Shown here piece after piece: positions 9,106-17,886 of a stretch of DNA of 64,000 bases. Every line of letters begins with the position of its first letter. The first letter of the stretch is position 1. The notes under the pieces were generated by a model. The model was not told the DNA's origin. It did not search any database and saw only the letters and a list, made by a program, of their open reading frames with translations. A program made the translations under genes and the position numbers. The stretch is from Smithella sp. PtaU1.Bin162 (lineage in GTDB: Bacteria > Desulfobacterota > Syntrophia > Syntrophales > Smithellaceae): the NCBI GenBank assembly GCA_002068015.1, contig MVRV01000138.1:31113-95112 (forward strand). The letters run 5' to 3'.

Positions 9106-10017
9106 ATGGACAGACCGTTTGATAAAGTTACCGTTGTCGGGGCTGGTTTTCTAGGTACGCAGATAGCTTTGCTTTCAGCATACTCCGGCTACAAAGTCAG
9201 CATGTATGACACGAAAGAGAGTGCCTTTGACGACACTTATAAAAGATTAGTCGCTGATTTTAAGAATAGAGGCATAAATCCGGTTATTCCCTGGGATAAG
9301 TGGGATGAATTAAAAAACAGTATCAAATTTTCTACAGATCTTGCAGTTGCTCTTCGGGATACGGATTTCGTTGTTGAGGCGGTTTTTGAAGAAATAGAAA
9401 CAAAACGTAAAGTTTTTAAGCTTATGGGTGACAATGCTCCGACAAAAGCAATTTTTGCATCGAACAGTTCATCAATGCCCATATCCAGAATGGAAGAAGC
9501 CAGCGGAAGACCGGAACGCTGCATCAACACTCATTTTTATCTACCTCTGCAGGGAATGAACATGACTGATCTTGCTCCCGGCACCAGGACACTTGCCGAG
9601 GTCATGGACAAGGGCGATGCCTGGATTCGCTCTTTGGGTTGCGTCCCGCTCCGTGTAAAAAAAGAAATTCTCGGTTTCTGCTTCAATAGTGTTTGGCGGG
9701 CCATAAAAAGACAAACTCTCTATATGTGGGGTAATGACTTTGTCGATTTCCGTGATATTGACCGTGCCTGGCGCATATTTTCCAAGATGCCCTTCGGGCC
9801 GTTTGCCCTGATGGATACGGTAGGACTCGATGTTGTGTATGACATTGAAATGGTTTATTATAATGATTCCAAAGATCCGAAGGATAAACCACCCGAGGCT
9901 TTACTCCAAAAAATCAAGAAAGGCGAGCTCGGTGTAAAAACAGGGAAAGGATTCTATACATATCCTAATCCGGAATTCCAGAACCCTGACTTTCTGAATC
10001 CGAATTCCAAAAAATAA
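9106..10017 (+). CDS. 3-hydroxyacyl-CoA dehydrogenase family NAD-dependent dehydrogenase
   Basis: Oxidises a 3-hydroxy acid or 3-hydroxyacyl-CoA to the 3-keto compound. It is 303 residues. The N-terminal NAD-binding fold is VVGAGFLGTQIALLSAYSGY. The catalytic histidine segment is CINTHFYLPLQGMNMTDLAPG, quoted in part as NTHFYLPLQ, where HBDH enzymes have HFFNP. The C-terminal helical domain ends with the usual GVKTGKGFYTYP. AAAGGAG precedes the ATG. It is followed 66 bases later by a BKACE-family gene. In carnitine degradation a dehydrogenase of this family (carnitine dehydrogenase) pairs with a BKACE enzyme; the pairing here suggests an analogous two-step route, but the substrate is unknown. 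Altered residues after the catalytic His argue against plain 3-hydroxybutyryl-CoA. Confidence 0.85.
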   Translation: MDRPFDKVTVVGAGFLGTQIALLSAYSGYKVSMYDTKESAFDDTYKRLVADFKNRGINPVIPWDKWDELKNSIKFSTDLAVALRDTDFVVEAVFEEIETKRKVFKLMGDNAPTKAIFASNSSSMPISRMEEASGRPERCINTHFYLPLQGMNMTDLAPGTRTLAEVMDKGDAWIRSLGCVPLRVKKEILGFCFNSVWRAIKRQTLYMWGNDFVDFRDIDRAWRIFSKMPFGPFALMDTVGLDVVYDIEMVYYNDSKDPKDKPPEALLQKIKKGELGVKTGKGFYTYPNPEFQNPDFLNPNSKK

Positions 10018-10083
10018 ATTTTCATATTTTAATGGAACCGCTTTTCCATAAAGAAATTAAAATTAAAGGAGGAAGTACGTTTT

Positions 10084-11007
10084 ATGAATGAAAAAGTCGT
10101 TATTACAGCGGCAATCACAGGTGCAATCCACACACCGACAATGTCACCTTACCTTCCTGTAACACCAAAACAGATTGCTGACGAAGCGGTCCGCGCTTAT
10201 GAAGCCGGAGCGGCAGTCGTCCATATTCACGGGCGGAGAGAATCGGACGGACTGGCAGTTGGTGATGTTAATATTATGAAAGAGATCATAACCAGCATTA
10301 AAAGCCGCTGCAATGTCGTAATTTGCATTACCACCGGCGGCGCACTGGGTATGACTGTTGAACAACGCGTTTCTCCCGTCACTCTCTATAAACCGGAGCT
10401 TGGTTCTTTCAATGCCGGTTCCATCAATTTTGCATTATTTCCGGTACTTAACAAGTTTAAAGAATGGAAATATGAATGGGAAAAACAATATTTAGGAATG
10501 ACTGAAGATTTCATCTTCCCCAACACCTTTAAATCCATGAAAGAATATTGCCGCATTTTCACTGAACATGGAACAAAGCCTGAGTTTGAAATCTATGACT
10601 CAGGCATGGTTAATAACGTTGCTTTCATGATTAACGCCGGCTGGATAAAAAAACCGGTTTATATTCAGTTTGTTCTGGGAGTATTAGGCGGTCTCACACC
10701 CAGCCCTGAAAATCTGATGTTCCTCGTTGATTATGCCCGCAGACAAATCGGCGACTTCGTTTTTTCCGTATGTGTTGCCGGCCGCGCTCAGTTTCCCACC
10801 TGTACCCAAGCATTACTACTTGGCGGCAACTGCCGTGTTGGCTTGGAAGACAATCTTTACTTAGAAAAAGGAAAAATGGCCAAGAGCAACGCCGAGCAGG
10901 TAGCAAAAATGATTCGGATTTCCAAAGAATTAGGTGTGGAACCGGCAACCCCGGATGAAGCACGAAAGATTCTTGGATTGAAAGGCATTGACAAGGTTAA
11001 CTACTAA
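10084..11007 (+). CDS. Beta-keto acid cleavage enzyme (BKACE, DUF849 family)
   Basis: Zinc enzyme of 307 residues. Characterised members (3-keto-5-aminohexanoate cleavage enzyme, dehydrocarnitine cleavage enzyme) condense a beta-keto acid with acetyl-CoA and split it to acetoacetate and a new acyl-CoA. Zinc ligands are visible as H47 and H49 in VVHIHGR and the glutamate of RVGLEDNLYL. The start KVVITAAITGAIHTPTMSPY is typical. AAAGGAGG precedes the ATG. It forms an operon with the dehydrogenase upstream, which would make its beta-keto substrate. A strong terminator follows at 11061. The natural substrate cannot be read from the sequence. Confidence 0.9.
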   Translation: MNEKVVITAAITGAIHTPTMSPYLPVTPKQIADEAVRAYEAGAAVVHIHGRRESDGLAVGDVNIMKEIITSIKSRCNVVICITTGGALGMTVEQRVSPVTLYKPELGSFNAGSINFALFPVLNKFKEWKYEWEKQYLGMTEDFIFPNTFKSMKEYCRIFTEHGTKPEFEIYDSGMVNNVAFMINAGWIKKPVYIQFVLGVLGGLTPSPENLMFLVDYARRQIGDFVFSVCVAGRAQFPTCTQALLLGGNCRVGLEDNLYLEKGKMAKSNAEQVAKMIRISKELGVEPATPDEARKILGLKGIDKVNY

Positions 11008-11060
11008 TTTTCAAGGCTTTTCAGTATTGCAGTCTGAAGCCTCCTGAGCGAAAATATTAA

Positions 11061-11092
11061 AAGGCTATCCGAGAAAACGGATAGCCTTTTTC
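11061..11092 (+). terminator. Rho-independent terminator, possibly bidirectional
   Basis: A perfect 12-bp stem (AAAGGCTATCCG / CGGATAGCCTTT) with a six-base loop and flanking A and T runs. It closes the dehydrogenase-BKACE operon and, read on the other strand, would also stop transcription arriving from kdsC. Confidence 0.85.
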
Positions 11093-11121
11093 ATTAGGCA
11101 ATTCTTTATCGTAAAATCAAA

Positions 11122-11679
11122 TTACAGATGCTCAGTAAATTCATATTTGGCGGCAATTTCCGGCCAAACCCCTTGTGCCTGCAGGATAAGATCGCAAACT
11201 TCTCTAACCGCACCGCGACCTCCACTGCTTTTGGTTACATAATCAACCGATTTCTTTACTACAGTGAGGGCATCAAAAACCGCGGCGGAAAAGCCGACTG
11301 CTTTTAACACCGGTATATCAATTATATCATCCCCGATATATGCCACAGCATTGGAATCCAGTTTATTTTTTCGTAATATCCGGGCAAAGATTTCTTTTTT
11401 GTTGAATATCTTTTGATAGACTTCTTTGATTTCCAGATCTCGTGCACGGTATTTAACTACTTCAGACTTTCTCCCGGTAAGAAATACTACTTTAATCCCG
11501 TAGCGTTGAATAAGTTTGATGCCATGGCCGTCGCGTACATCAAATTGCTTTATTTCACGTCCCTCGTCATCCATAATTATTCTGCCGTCGGTCATTACAC
11601 CATCCACATCCAATATGAGCAGTTTAATATTCTTAAGTTTACCTTTAAGTTTTCTTTCCATCCTATTATTATACCTCAT
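11122..11679 (-). CDS. kdsC: 3-deoxy-D-manno-octulosonate 8-phosphate phosphatase
   Basis: HAD-type phosphatase of 185 residues that releases Kdo from Kdo-8-phosphate for lipid A core synthesis. It shows LILDVDGVMTDG (catalytic aspartates, motif I), VFLTGRKS (motif II) and AYIGDDIIDIPVLKAVG (motif IV). The ATG at 11679 overlaps the kdsA stop in ATGA, so translation is coupled; a second ATG at 11661 is possible. Gene order kdsA-kdsC is usual, but kdsD (arabinose-5-phosphate isomerase) is not between or near them. Confidence 0.93.
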   Translation of the reverse strand: MRYNNRMERKLKGKLKNIKLLILDVDGVMTDGRIIMDDEGREIKQFDVRDGHGIKLIQRYGIKVVFLTGRKSEVVKYRARDLEIKEVYQKIFNKKEIFARILRKNKLDSNAVAYIGDDIIDIPVLKAVGFSAAVFDALTVVKKSVDYVTKSSGGRGAVREVCDLILQAQGVWPEIAAKYEFTEHL

Positions 11680-12500
11680 TTTTTATCTTTAATAATTTTA
11701 TCGATTTGCAGCAGTTCGCCAAGAAGTTCTTCCAGAGAATCAAGATACAGAGAATTAGCTCCATCGCACAGAGCCTTCTCGGGATTACGGTGCACTTCCA
11801 AGAAAATACCGTCAACTCCCGCCGCTACCGCCGCACGGGCCAGATATATTACCATTTCCCGCTCGCCGCCGGATGCCGTACCGGCGCCACCGGGCAGCTG
11901 CACGGCATGGGTTGCATCGAAGATTACCGGATACCCCATATTCCGCATTATAGGCAGGGATCTGACATCAAACACAAGATTGTGGTAACCGAAGGAAACG
12001 CCTCTTTCCGTTATCAGAATATTTTCATTACCAACCGATCTTATTTTTTCAATAATGTTGATAATATCTCCCGGAGCAAGAAACTGGCCTTTTTTTATGT
12101 TGATTACCCTGGCTTTAACCGCTATCTCCAGAATAAAATCAGTCTGACGGCAAAGAAATGCCGGCACCTGCATTATGTCAAGGATTTCCGCCGCCGGCTC
12201 AATTTCTTCAAAACGATGAACATCGGAAAGAACAGGAACACCCAGTTTTTCCTTAATTCTTTTAAGAATAGCCAATCCTTCCATCGCCCCCGGGCCGCGG
12301 TAAGAATGAATGGATGTGCGGTTGGCTTTATCGTAAGATGCCTTGAATATATAAGGGATATTTAGCTTTGCCGCAAGATTCTTCATATATTGAGCAACGT
12401 CCATTGCCGATTCTTCATTTTCCAGTACACAGGGACCGGCTATCAGAACAAATCCTTTTTTACCACCGATCACAAAGTTACCCATATCAATCTGCTTCAT
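11676..12500 (-). CDS. kdsA: 3-deoxy-8-phosphooctulonate synthase
   Basis: Condenses phosphoenolpyruvate with arabinose-5-phosphate to give Kdo-8-phosphate. It is 274 residues, full length for the family. Typical segments are VLIAGPCVLENEES, FKASYDKANRTS, SYRGPGAMEGL, LSDVH, ERGVSFGYHNLVFD and DATHAVQLPGG. Asn in KANRTS and the absence of a metal-binding cysteine near the N-terminus beyond AGPC cannot alone decide between metal-dependent and independent classes. It is coupled to kdsC and lies two bases from the TPR gene, so the three are probably one transcript. Confidence 0.95.
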   Translation of the reverse strand: MKQIDMGNFVIGGKKGFVLIAGPCVLENEESAMDVAQYMKNLAAKLNIPYIFKASYDKANRTSIHSYRGPGAMEGLAILKRIKEKLGVPVLSDVHRFEEIEPAAEILDIMQVPAFLCRQTDFILEIAVKARVINIKKGQFLAPGDIINIIEKIRSVGNENILITERGVSFGYHNLVFDVRSLPIMRNMGYPVIFDATHAVQLPGGAGTASGGEREMVIYLARAAVAAGVDGIFLEVHRNPEKALCDGANSLYLDSLEELLGELLQIDKIIKDKK

Positions 12501-12501
12501 G

Positions 12502-14526
12502 CTATTCTTGCTCCTTATTAGTTTTCTGCAACTTTTTTTGCAGAAGTAATATCTTCAATCTCGGTATTCTTTTTTTGGCTCTCGATGATTCCGGATTCAA
12601 TTCGTAAGCATTGGTATAAGCCTGCAGAGCCTCCTGGTACAAACCTTTCTTTTCGTATACCTCACCAAGATTGGCATAGAGTTCATCATCTTCCCGATCA
12701 TATTTTAAGGCAATGAGATAATTTTCAATTGCCTTATCCCAATCACCACGAGCGGCATAAGCGTATCCCAGGCTTCCATAAGACGCTGCTTTTTTCGGCT
12801 CCAGCATAACAATTTTTTTATAATATTTTATGGCCTGATCAACTTTTTTTTCTTTCAGATAATAGTGGGCCAGAATACTCAATATCTCCTTCGTCGGAGG
12901 AGATATTTTCTCATATTCAGCTATGGCTTCTTTTTCTTTTCCCAGTTTTCCATAGGTATAAGCAAGATTGTAATGCAGATTGGAATTCTTTCCACCAAGC
13001 TTTATTGCTTTTTTGTAATTTTCCACCGAAAGGTTATAATTTTTTAATTCACCATAGGCAAAACCAAGGCTGGCAAAAACCGAAGGGTTACGGGGGTGAA
13101 TTTTGGACAGCCTTTCATGATATTTAACAGAATGATCGAATTTGCCTCTTTTAAAATACAACTCCGCCAGACGCTCGATGGCATCGGAATCATCCGGTTT
13201 AATTTTCAGGACATGTTCATATTCTTTGATTGCTTCGAGATCGAGTTTTCTCTTCTCATAAGCGGCCGCAAGATTAAATCTGATTACCGGTTCATCGGGA
13301 CTCAGCGCTACCGCCTTCTTCAGATTATGCAACTCTTCTTCCGGATTTCCTTTTCCGGCGTAAGCCGCGGCGAGATTGGCATAGGCAGCGGCAAACCGCG
13401 GCTGATATCTTACTGCTTCCTTATAATATTTAACAGCATCGTCATATTTGCGAATTTTTAAATAAGCATCGCCCAAAGCAAGTAGTGCCGAATTTTTATC
13501 CTTGGAATTCCTGACAATATATTCATACTGTTCAATAGCCGGATTTATCTTCTTCACGTGAACATAAGCTTCACCTAACCGGAAGCGGATGGTATAATTT
13601 TCCGGATCATTTTTTACAGCTGTTTTATAGTTTTCAATCGCCTGTTCCCAGAGGCCTTTTTCTTCAAAAGAAAAACCAAGAGTGGCATAGGCTTCCGCAT
13701 CCTGCGGATTTATCCTGACGAGTTTTCTGGATACCTCAATGGCGTGGTCGTATTCTTTTTTTCTAATGTAACATTCAGCCAACTCCCGCAACGCTACTTT
13801 ATCCTCGGAATTTAACTCCAGCACATCCCGGTACTGGCTGATAGCGTCATCAATTTTTCCTAATTTCGTGTAGATTCCGGCCAAAATTTTACGTACACCC
13901 GTATCTTCCCGATTATATTCAATTGCCTTTTTCAGGTATTCAATTTGCATCTTCACATTTTTTGTATCCTTGGCAAAGCGCAGCCAATCCTGAGGTGTAA
14001 TGACAACTTTTATCGGCACATTAGCCAGCAACTCATTTTTGTGATTTATCCTGATGGAATAACCGGATATTGTTCCTCCACTCTGGCTCAGCTCACCCTT
14101 CAGCATTATTTTGTTAATCAGATCAACACCCCGCAACAAAACCCCCAGATCGTTGCCTCCCTTGCCCAATCCCTCAATACTTACCGTTGTAAATTCTCCT
14201 TTCAGGTCGTCGCTGGCAACCGCTCGCACGGCAAATTCGTCACGGTAAGTAACTTCGAGCGATTCGCCTGCACGGACAATAATGTCTTTACCATTTTTTT
14301 CCATGGCCAGATAATAAAAGTGCGGCTTACCCTGCAACAGATAGTAAGAGACTATATTGCTTCCCCGAACAGCATTAAATTTAATCCATTCGACACTTTG
14401 GGGATAAAAGAAATATAACAAAACAAACAAAATAATTATTACAACGGCGCCGGTACCTGTGATTAACAATATCTTATGTCCGCTGCCTTTGTTTTGCCCA
14501 TTATTATCTTTATTTTCCGCTTCCAT
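12502..14526 (-). CDS. Membrane-anchored tetratricopeptide-repeat protein
   Basis: Protein of 674 residues. One N-terminal hydrophobic segment lies at about residues 18-41, then a roughly 150-residue region of predicted beta character (residues 45-185) that I do not recognise. From about residue 190 to the end there are consecutive 34-residue TPR units, shown by repeated motifs such as AYATLGFSFEEKGLWEQAIE, YANLAAAYAGKGNPEEELHN and YGSLGYAYAARGDWDKAIEN. The topology puts the TPR array in the periplasm. It directly precedes kdsA, so a scaffold role in envelope assembly is possible, but no function can be assigned. Confidence 0.8.
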   Translation of the reverse strand: MEAENKDNNGQNKGSGHKILLITGTGAVVIIILFVLLYFFYPQSVEWIKFNAVRGSNIVSYYLLQGKPHFYYLAMEKNGKDIIVRAGESLEVTYRDEFAVRAVASDDLKGEFTTVSIEGLGKGGNDLGVLLRGVDLINKIMLKGELSQSGGTISGYSIRINHKNELLANVPIKVVITPQDWLRFAKDTKNVKMQIEYLKKAIEYNREDTGVRKILAGIYTKLGKIDDAISQYRDVLELNSEDKVALRELAECYIRKKEYDHAIEVSRKLVRINPQDAEAYATLGFSFEEKGLWEQAIENYKTAVKNDPENYTIRFRLGEAYVHVKKINPAIEQYEYIVRNSKDKNSALLALGDAYLKIRKYDDAVKYYKEAVRYQPRFAAAYANLAAAYAGKGNPEEELHNLKKAVALSPDEPVIRFNLAAAYEKRKLDLEAIKEYEHVLKIKPDDSDAIERLAELYFKRGKFDHSVKYHERLSKIHPRNPSVFASLGFAYGELKNYNLSVENYKKAIKLGGKNSNLHYNLAYTYGKLGKEKEAIAEYEKISPPTKEILSILAHYYLKEKKVDQAIKYYKKIVMLEPKKAASYGSLGYAYAARGDWDKAIENYLIALKYDREDDELYANLGEVYEKKGLYQEALQAYTNAYELNPESSRAKKRIPRLKILLLQKKLQKTNKEQE

Positions 14527-14560
14527 CAGTCCCTCAATATATCTTTTTAAAATCGGGTTT

Positions 14561-15448
14561 TCATCCCCGGGGATGAAACTTTTTATGAATCTCTTTTAAT
14601 CTATCCCGTGTTATATGAGTATATATCTGCGTTGTGGATATGTCGGCATGTCCCAGCATTACCTGAACTGTACGCAAATCGGCACCTCCCTCTAAAAGAT
14701 GGGAGGCAAAAGAATGGCGAAAAGTATGCGGATGAACCTTTTTCAGCAAACCTGATTTTTTGGCATATCCGGCTATTATTTTCCAGACACCCTGCCTGGT
14801 GAATTTATTGCCAAAGCGGTTAAGAAACAAAACATCCGTACTTCTATTGCGCATTAATTGCGGTCTGGCCTGTTCTATATAAAGTTTTGTACAGTCGTAA
14901 GCCTTTTTACCGACAGGAACTATGCGTTCTTTCGATCCCTTTCCCATAACAACCAGAAAACCAACCTGCCAGTTAATGCTGTTCATCATCAGCCCCGTCA
15001 ACTCGGAAACACGGATTCCCGTCGCATAAAGTAATTCCAGCATTGCAGAGTCCCGGCGTGCCACAGCTGTTTCCCCTCCCGGCTGGGCCAGAATAAGGTT
15101 CATTTCTTCCTTGCTGATAGTATCCGGAAGCCGCATCCATACTTTGGCGAGATCAATATTGGCAAGCGGTGTCTCGTCGATCAACTTTTCCCGCAAGAGA
15201 AACTTATAAAAACTCCGCAGTGCGGCAAGTGACCGGTTCATGGAATTTGCGGAAAGTCCTTCATTTTTAACCCGGACCAAGTATTCAATAACCACCGACG
15301 GCACAACCTGCCGCAAATCCCTTAACCCCTGTTCCTGAACAATCAGCATAAAACGGGACAAATCGCGTCCGTAGGCTTCCAGAGTATTTTGGGCAATACC
15401 GCGTTCAATCAGAAGGTGATTTAAATATTTATCCAGTAATTCCCGCAT
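14561..15448 (-). CDS. xerD: Tyrosine recombinase XerD/XerC type
   Basis: Chromosome-dimer resolution recombinase of 295 residues. The N-terminal SAM-like core-binding domain begins LLDKYLNHLLIERGIAQNTL. The catalytic domain has the Arg of LLYATGIRVSELTGL, the Lys-containing VVMGKGSKERIVPVG, HPHTFRHSFASHLLEGGADL (HxxR), LGHADISTTQIYTH (His and nucleophilic Tyr). Length and motifs fit a housekeeping Xer and not the element integrase at 34971. XerC and XerD are hard to separate by eye; XerD fits better from the SFASHLLEGGADLR segment. Confidence 0.85.
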   Translation of the reverse strand: MRELLDKYLNHLLIERGIAQNTLEAYGRDLSRFMLIVQEQGLRDLRQVVPSVVIEYLVRVKNEGLSANSMNRSLAALRSFYKFLLREKLIDETPLANIDLAKVWMRLPDTISKEEMNLILAQPGGETAVARRDSAMLELLYATGIRVSELTGLMMNSINWQVGFLVVMGKGSKERIVPVGKKAYDCTKLYIEQARPQLMRNRSTDVLFLNRFGNKFTRQGVWKIIAGYAKKSGLLKKVHPHTFRHSFASHLLEGGADLRTVQVMLGHADISTTQIYTHITRDRLKEIHKKFHPRG

Positions 15449-15561
15449 TTAAGTTTTTAACGCAAAAATAATAATGAAGTAAAGTTTTTTTATTGACTTA
15501 TTTCATATTCTCGTAAAAATAAGAGTTATTAAAATATAAATAGCGTGGCGGAGAACAGAAA

Positions 15562-16035
15562 ATGGAAAAAATAATTATCGCTTCCGATCACGGAGCCTTT
15601 GTTCTGAAAGACCGGATCATATCCTTTTTAAAAACGAAAAACTGCGAAATCAAAGATATGGGCGTCTATAATGAAGATTCCGTGGATTATCCCGATATTG
15701 CCGGGAATACCTGCCGGGAATTTATGAAAGGCGGCTATGACTTCGGTATCTTACTTTGCGGTACAGGAATCGGCATGTCTATTGCCGCCAATAAAATTAA
15801 AGGAATCCGCTGCGCACTAGTCCATGACCTCTTCACTGCGGAAATGGCCAGAGCCCACAATAATGCCAACTTCATCGCTTTCGGCGGCCGGGTGAAATAT
15901 TCCTTGGCGGTAACAGACATGATTGAAAAATTTAGAAATACAAAGTTTGAAGGCGGCCGCCACGAACGGAGAGTCGCCAAAATCATGGGCATGGAAGAGC
16001 GGTGCCAATCCGGGCTGATTTCGCCGGAGAAATAA
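15562..16035 (+). CDS. rpiB: Ribose-5-phosphate isomerase B
   Basis: Interconverts ribose-5-phosphate and ribulose-5-phosphate. It is 157 residues. The LacAB/RpiB fold begins EKIIIASDHGAFVLKD, with the catalytic Cys in FGILLCGTGIGMSIAANKIKG (in part GILLCGTGIGMS) and ARAHNNANFIAFGGR. The last 12 residues run past the usual end and are not conserved. It is transcribed alone on the plus strand, divergent from xerD. Confidence 0.93.
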   Translation: MEKIIIASDHGAFVLKDRIISFLKTKNCEIKDMGVYNEDSVDYPDIAGNTCREFMKGGYDFGILLCGTGIGMSIAANKIKGIRCALVHDLFTAEMARAHNNANFIAFGGRVKYSLAVTDMIEKFRNTKFEGGRHERRVAKIMGMEERCQSGLISPEK

Positions 16036-16109
16036 TATCACATCTTGAATAATGTTTTTTCGCTGCAATACTCACGCTCAAACAATGCCCGGTACTGGTT
16101 TTGCTCATA

Positions 16110-16499
16110 TCATGCCATAAATATCTTATATGCCCAAAGCATGAAGGACACTGCCAGTACCAGCCAGACTAAGATAATTACGGCGCCTGACAGCCGACTC
16201 ACAGGTTTTCCGTCTTGCATGGTTTCCTGTACCCGCAACCGGCAGCGGGCCAAAACACGATCAGGAACCAGCTTGATGGCAAGTGCAATACCAAGAGGTA
16301 TCAGGATAAGGTCATCCAAATAACCGAGAACCGGCACAAAGTCCGGGATAAGATCAATAGGACTTAAAGCATAGGCAACGATACCGGCAACAAGAAGTTT
16401 TGCATACCATGGTGTCCCGGGATCACGCGCAGCAAGGTACAGAGCAAATGTCTCCGCTTTGAGATGAAGAGCACGTTTTTTCCATTTCTCAGGAAACAT
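16110..16499 (-). CDS. YkvA / DUF1232 family membrane protein
   Basis: Small protein of 130 residues with the DUF1232 core ([20 protein letters not shown], then [20 protein letters not shown]), which marks the family, and a C-terminal hydrophobic helix ([20 protein letters not shown]). The function of the family is not established. I use the ATG at 16499 (MFPEKWKK); an upstream start at 16514 is possible. The start region overlaps the end of a possible 50-codon frame coming from cheW. Confidence 0.8.
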   Translation of the reverse strand: MFPEKWKKRALHLKAETFALYLAARDPGTPWYAKLLVAGIVAYALSPIDLIPDFVPVLGYLDDLILIPLGIALAIKLVPDRVLARCRLRVQETMQDGKPVSRLSGAVIILVWLVLAVSFMLWAYKIFMA

Positions 16500-16641
16500 A
16501 GTATTTTTTCCCAAGTCTGTTCATACTTTCCCGTAATAAATTTATGGCGGTTTGTTCTGAAATGCAAACAGAAAAAGGTTGTTTTCTCTTTACTTCGGAA
16601 TATGTTTCCCTAAACCAGGAATATTTAATTTCTTGATTCAT
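16489..16641 (-). CDS. Possible small protein between cheW and the DUF1232 gene
   Basis: A 50-codon frame starting [20 protein letters not shown] and ending [11 protein letters not shown]. It fills most of the gap between cheW and the DUF1232 gene and overlaps the DUF1232 start by 11 bases, as coupled genes do. Its last 20 residues could form an amphipathic helix. Against it, no ribosome site is well placed before the ATG, and the frame runs open further upstream into cheW. I do not recognise it and consider it uncertain. Confidence 0.25.
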   Translation of the reverse strand: MNQEIKYSWFRETYSEVKRKQPFSVCISEQTAINLLRESMNRLGKKYYVS

Positions 16642-16699
16642 CTGCAGCAAAGGCCAATCCTGCCTCCCCCCGCGGCAGAACCGGCCTTTATAAAACAGT

Positions 16700-17209
16700 T
16701 TATGTTGTTTTTTCCAATGCGGCCACTTCATCCACATTCATCACCCGGTCAATATCGAGCAAAATTTTTACCGTTCCTCCGGACTTGGCCATTCCTAAAA
16801 TAAAATCAGTATTCAACAGTGTACCGAAATTCGGCGTATCTTCAATATCCACTTCTTTTATATTGAGTACCTCAGAAACGGCATCAACCAGGAATCCGAC
16901 AAGGATATGACCTGCTTCTCTTTTAATTTCGATAATAATTATACAGGTACGGTCGGTAAATTCTATCTGCGGCATCCCGAACTTGAGTTTTAAATCAATG
17001 ACCGGAATTACCTTGCCTCGCAAATTGATCACTCCTTTAACATAAGCAGGTGTCTGCGGGACAGGAGTAATTGCAATAATTCCAATAATTTCTTTAATTT
17101 TTAAAATACCTGCGCCATATTCTTCTCCGGCAAGGGTAAATGTTAGATATTTCCCCTCACGCCGGAGAGATTTTTCCGACTTACTTTCAGCCATAATTGC
17201 CGCTTCCAT
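16700..17209 (-). CDS. cheW: CheW-like adaptor protein
   Basis: SH3-like adaptor that couples chemoreceptors to CheA, 169 residues. The conserved core is TFTLAGEEYGAGILKIKEII, then TPVPQTPAYVKGVINLRGKV and IPVIDL, and ends with FILGMAKSGGTVKILLDIDR. AGGGG five bases before the ATG supports the start. It stands alone: no cheA, receptor or other che gene is in the window, so its partners are encoded elsewhere. It diverges from the hydrogenase cluster. Confidence 0.9.
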   Translation of the reverse strand: MEAAIMAESKSEKSLRREGKYLTFTLAGEEYGAGILKIKEIIGIIAITPVPQTPAYVKGVINLRGKVIPVIDLKLKFGMPQIEFTDRTCIIIIEIKREAGHILVGFLVDAVSEVLNIKEVDIEDTPNFGTLLNTDFILGMAKSGGTVKILLDIDRVMNVDEVAALEKTT

Positions 17210-17297
17210 GAAAACCCCTCCTTTTTTATAAAAATGAACTTTGGTGTGTCATTTTAATGGTGCCCTTTCTTATCAAAAGCCATTATTGGTAACGGCG

Positions 17298-17331
17298 ATT
17301 TTTCTTAAAAACTTAAGTTTTTAAGAAAAAT
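17298..17331. promoter_or_regulatory. 34-bp perfect palindrome in the cheW / hydrogenase-cluster divergent region
   Basis: Two 17-base arms meet with no spacer (left arm ATTTTTCTTAAAAACTT, right arm its exact reverse complement). It lies 89 bases before the cheW start and about 180 bases before the first gene of the hydrogenase cluster. A TTGACA box at 17403-17408 lies between it and that gene. It could be an operator for a dimeric regulator, or a cruciform or bidirectional terminator because of its A/T runs. The rest of 17210-17511 shows no gene. Confidence 0.6.
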
Positions 17332-17511
17332 TATAAAATACAATTTTGTGCTTTTTTTAATTAAAAATATACGGTTTATTTATGTTTTCCGGTATAATTC
17401 TGTTGACAGAAAAGCCCCCCTTATGATAGCACTCACATAATATTTTAAACATCATGTCGATAATATCCGGCATTAACAAAATTGCCGGTTTTTATTTATC
17501 AAGGAGCACTA

Positions 17512-17886
17512 TTGAAACTGAGAGAAGTAAAAGAAATCCTCGATGCAGAAGTAATTATTGGTGAAGACAAACTTGATCTGGAAGTAAAAACGGCTTTTGG
17601 AGCCGACTTGATGAGTGATGTTCTGGCCTTCGCTAAAGCCGGCAGTTTATTGCTTACCGGTCTCACCAATGATCAGGTTATAAGGACCGCGGATATTCTC
17701 GACATTGCCGCAATCATCATGGTTCGCGGTAAAAGACCTGCTTCCGAAGCAATTGTTTTAGCTAAAGGATTGAAGATACCTATCTTGACGACCAAATACA
17801 TTCTTTTTGAAACAGCAGGGCGCCTATACGCCAAAGGCATAGTTGGTTGTTTGGAAAAAGTTGATAACGCCAGTGGACGCAACTGA
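17512..17886 (+). CDS. DRTGG-domain protein, first of two in the hydrogenase cluster
   Basis: Protein of 124 residues. I choose TTG at 17512 because AAGGAG lies five bases upstream; no better start is near. The sequence KLREVKEILDAEVIIGEDKL followed by AFGADLMSDVLAFAKAGSLL and TAAxI/ILDIAAIIMVRGKRP is the DRTGG fold known from phosphotransacetylase N-termini and CBS-linked proteins. These stand-alone domains recur with [FeFe]-hydrogenase operons in anaerobes; a ligand-sensing or regulatory role is presumed, not shown. It overlaps the next gene by 14 bases. Confidence 0.75.
   Translation: MKLREVKEILDAEVIIGEDKLDLEVKTAFGADLMSDVLAFAKAGSLLLTGLTNDQVIRTADILDIAAIIMVRGKRPASEAIVLAKGLKIPILTTKYILFETAGRLYAKGIVGCLEKVDNASGRN

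Noticed and set aside
16700..17209. cheW as part of a chemosensory operon controlling the hydrogenases
   Set aside because: No cheA or receptor is nearby and the gene is divergent from the hydrogenase cluster.
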